Source: Cylindrobasidium torrendii FP15055 ss-10
Lineage: Eukaryota > Basidiomycota > Agaricomycetes > Agaricales > Physalacriaceae
Direction: 5' to 3'
DNA: 20,785 nucleotides
NCBI GenBank assembly: GCA_000934385.1
Contig: KN880683.1
Location: 7,593 to 28,377 of the forward strand
Position numbers and translations under genes: made by a program. Each line of letters starts with the position of its first letter. The first letter of the stretch is position 1. The notes beneath the pieces were generated by a model. It worked only from the letters and a program-made list of their open reading frames with translations, searched no databases and had not been told where the DNA came from. Of the stretch, positions 20,153 through 20,785 are shown piece after piece.

Positions 20153-20785
20153 TCAAGCACATTCAAGCACAACGCTTCTCACCACGGCCTTCACATCATA
20201 CGGCGTTGTAGTCCAGTCTACTGGCCCACCAGCCCACTTAGACGTCCCCGGAGCACCGCTGCCATCCCACAGGGCAATCTGCAATCTCATCTCATGCGAT
20301 GGGTATGTGTACTTCCCTCCGCGCTTCGTAGACTCTGTGCAGCTGCCATTTAAGTGGATTTTCCCCGATGTAGTCGTTGATGCTCATACCTTTCGTCAGC
20401 GTCCTCATGATAGTTCCATCTACACCCCACTGGATCCTGTCCTCGTCAAAGTCGATGAAGTATCTGTGTACATTCTCGACGTTCCTCACGTCTTCGATGG
20501 TTGACCAGACGCCGTACTCGGGCTCAGCACCAGCTTTCGGTGGGGCGTACATGTTCGTTTGCCAGTGATACGGGTCACTTCCAAGGATTTCGACATCGAG
20601 CTCGTCGCCAGAGGTGCCTGTCAGCGAGTATGTTCAGGGGATATGAGTGGATGAAGGCAAGATGGATGGCGCACCGACGCTGACCATGATGCATCAGGAA
20701 AGTGGCCCCTAACCTAGTCCCCTTTGTAGCAACTTAGGCCAAACTTAAGCTGAGCTGCTGTCCTGTGGCCTGAAATGTCAGGCTC
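20153..20785 (-). CDS. Glycoside hydrolase family 16 (glucanase/transglycosylase-like), 3' part
   Basis: This is the C-terminal part of a GH16 enzyme whose 5' part lies beyond the right edge. Secure exons are 20617-20390 and 20334-20153 (TGA at 20155-20153), joined across a 55-nt intron. The acceptor at 20335 is chosen because it alone keeps the frame into KYTYPSHEMRLQIALWDG. The catalytic ExDxE motif is DELDVE (Glu codon 20603-20601, Asp 20597-20595, Glu 20591-20589), followed by ILGSDPYHWQTNMY, HRYFIDFDEDRIQWGVDG, SKWAGGPVDW and a short tail ending ECA. GH16 enzymes cleave or transfer beta-1,3/1,4-glucans and act on fungal cell walls. Upstream, a short piece reading ATFLMHHG (about 20708-20685) probably precedes the motif. 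Its donor could be GTCAGC at 20684 or GTCGGT at 20678, so this junction is unsettled. No secretion signal can be judged because the N-terminus is missing. Confidence 0.8.

Overview
The window looks like a piece of a basidiomycete (probably Agaricomycete) nuclear genome. Genes are compact and split by many short GT-AG introns, mostly 39-67 nt. Intergenic gaps are mostly 250-900 bp. The proteins are typical fungal ones: an intronless F-box/leucine-rich protein, a GH16 glucanase-like enzyme, Old Yellow Enzyme, D-amino-acid-oxidase-like flavoproteins, and the conserved eukaryotic proteins EMC1 and SF3B1. No prokaryotic operon, CRISPR array, tRNA, rRNA or intact transposon was recognised.

Layout. 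1-468 (+) is the 3' end of a D-amino-acid-oxidase-like gene. After a 2.6 kb stretch with no recognisable gene, 3053-4522 (+) is a complete tandem copy of that gene. 4781-6244 (-) is an F-box protein. 6572-7920 (-) and 12221-13522 (+) are two paralogous metallo-beta-lactamase-fold hydrolases in inverted orientation on either side of EMC1 (8561-11888, +). 14008-15319 (+) is an Old Yellow Enzyme homologue. 16240-19795 (+) is the splicing factor SF3B1/Hsh155. 20153 to the right edge (-) is the 3' part of a GH16 enzyme. Exon structures were built by hand from reading frame, splice consensus and agreement with family motifs; no transcript data were available.

How the genes relate. EMC1 (ER membrane-protein insertase subunit) and SF3B1 (U2 snRNP) are housekeeping genes. 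Between and beside them lie accessory catabolic or detoxification-type enzymes: two DAO-like flavoproteins, two lactonase-like hydrolases and an OYE-like flavoprotein. They have been multiplied by local duplication, and no shared pathway is shown by the sequence.

The most notable observations are these. The OYE homologue lacks the usual His/Asn substrate-binding pair. The tandem DAO copies have about 29 silent differences but no amino-acid change except in the C-terminal tail, and both lack the usual active-site tyrosines. The inverted hydrolase pair has identical internal exon lengths, and one copy carries a GC-AG intron. SF3B1 has arginine at the human K666 hotspot position. I did not find a convincing wholly new system.
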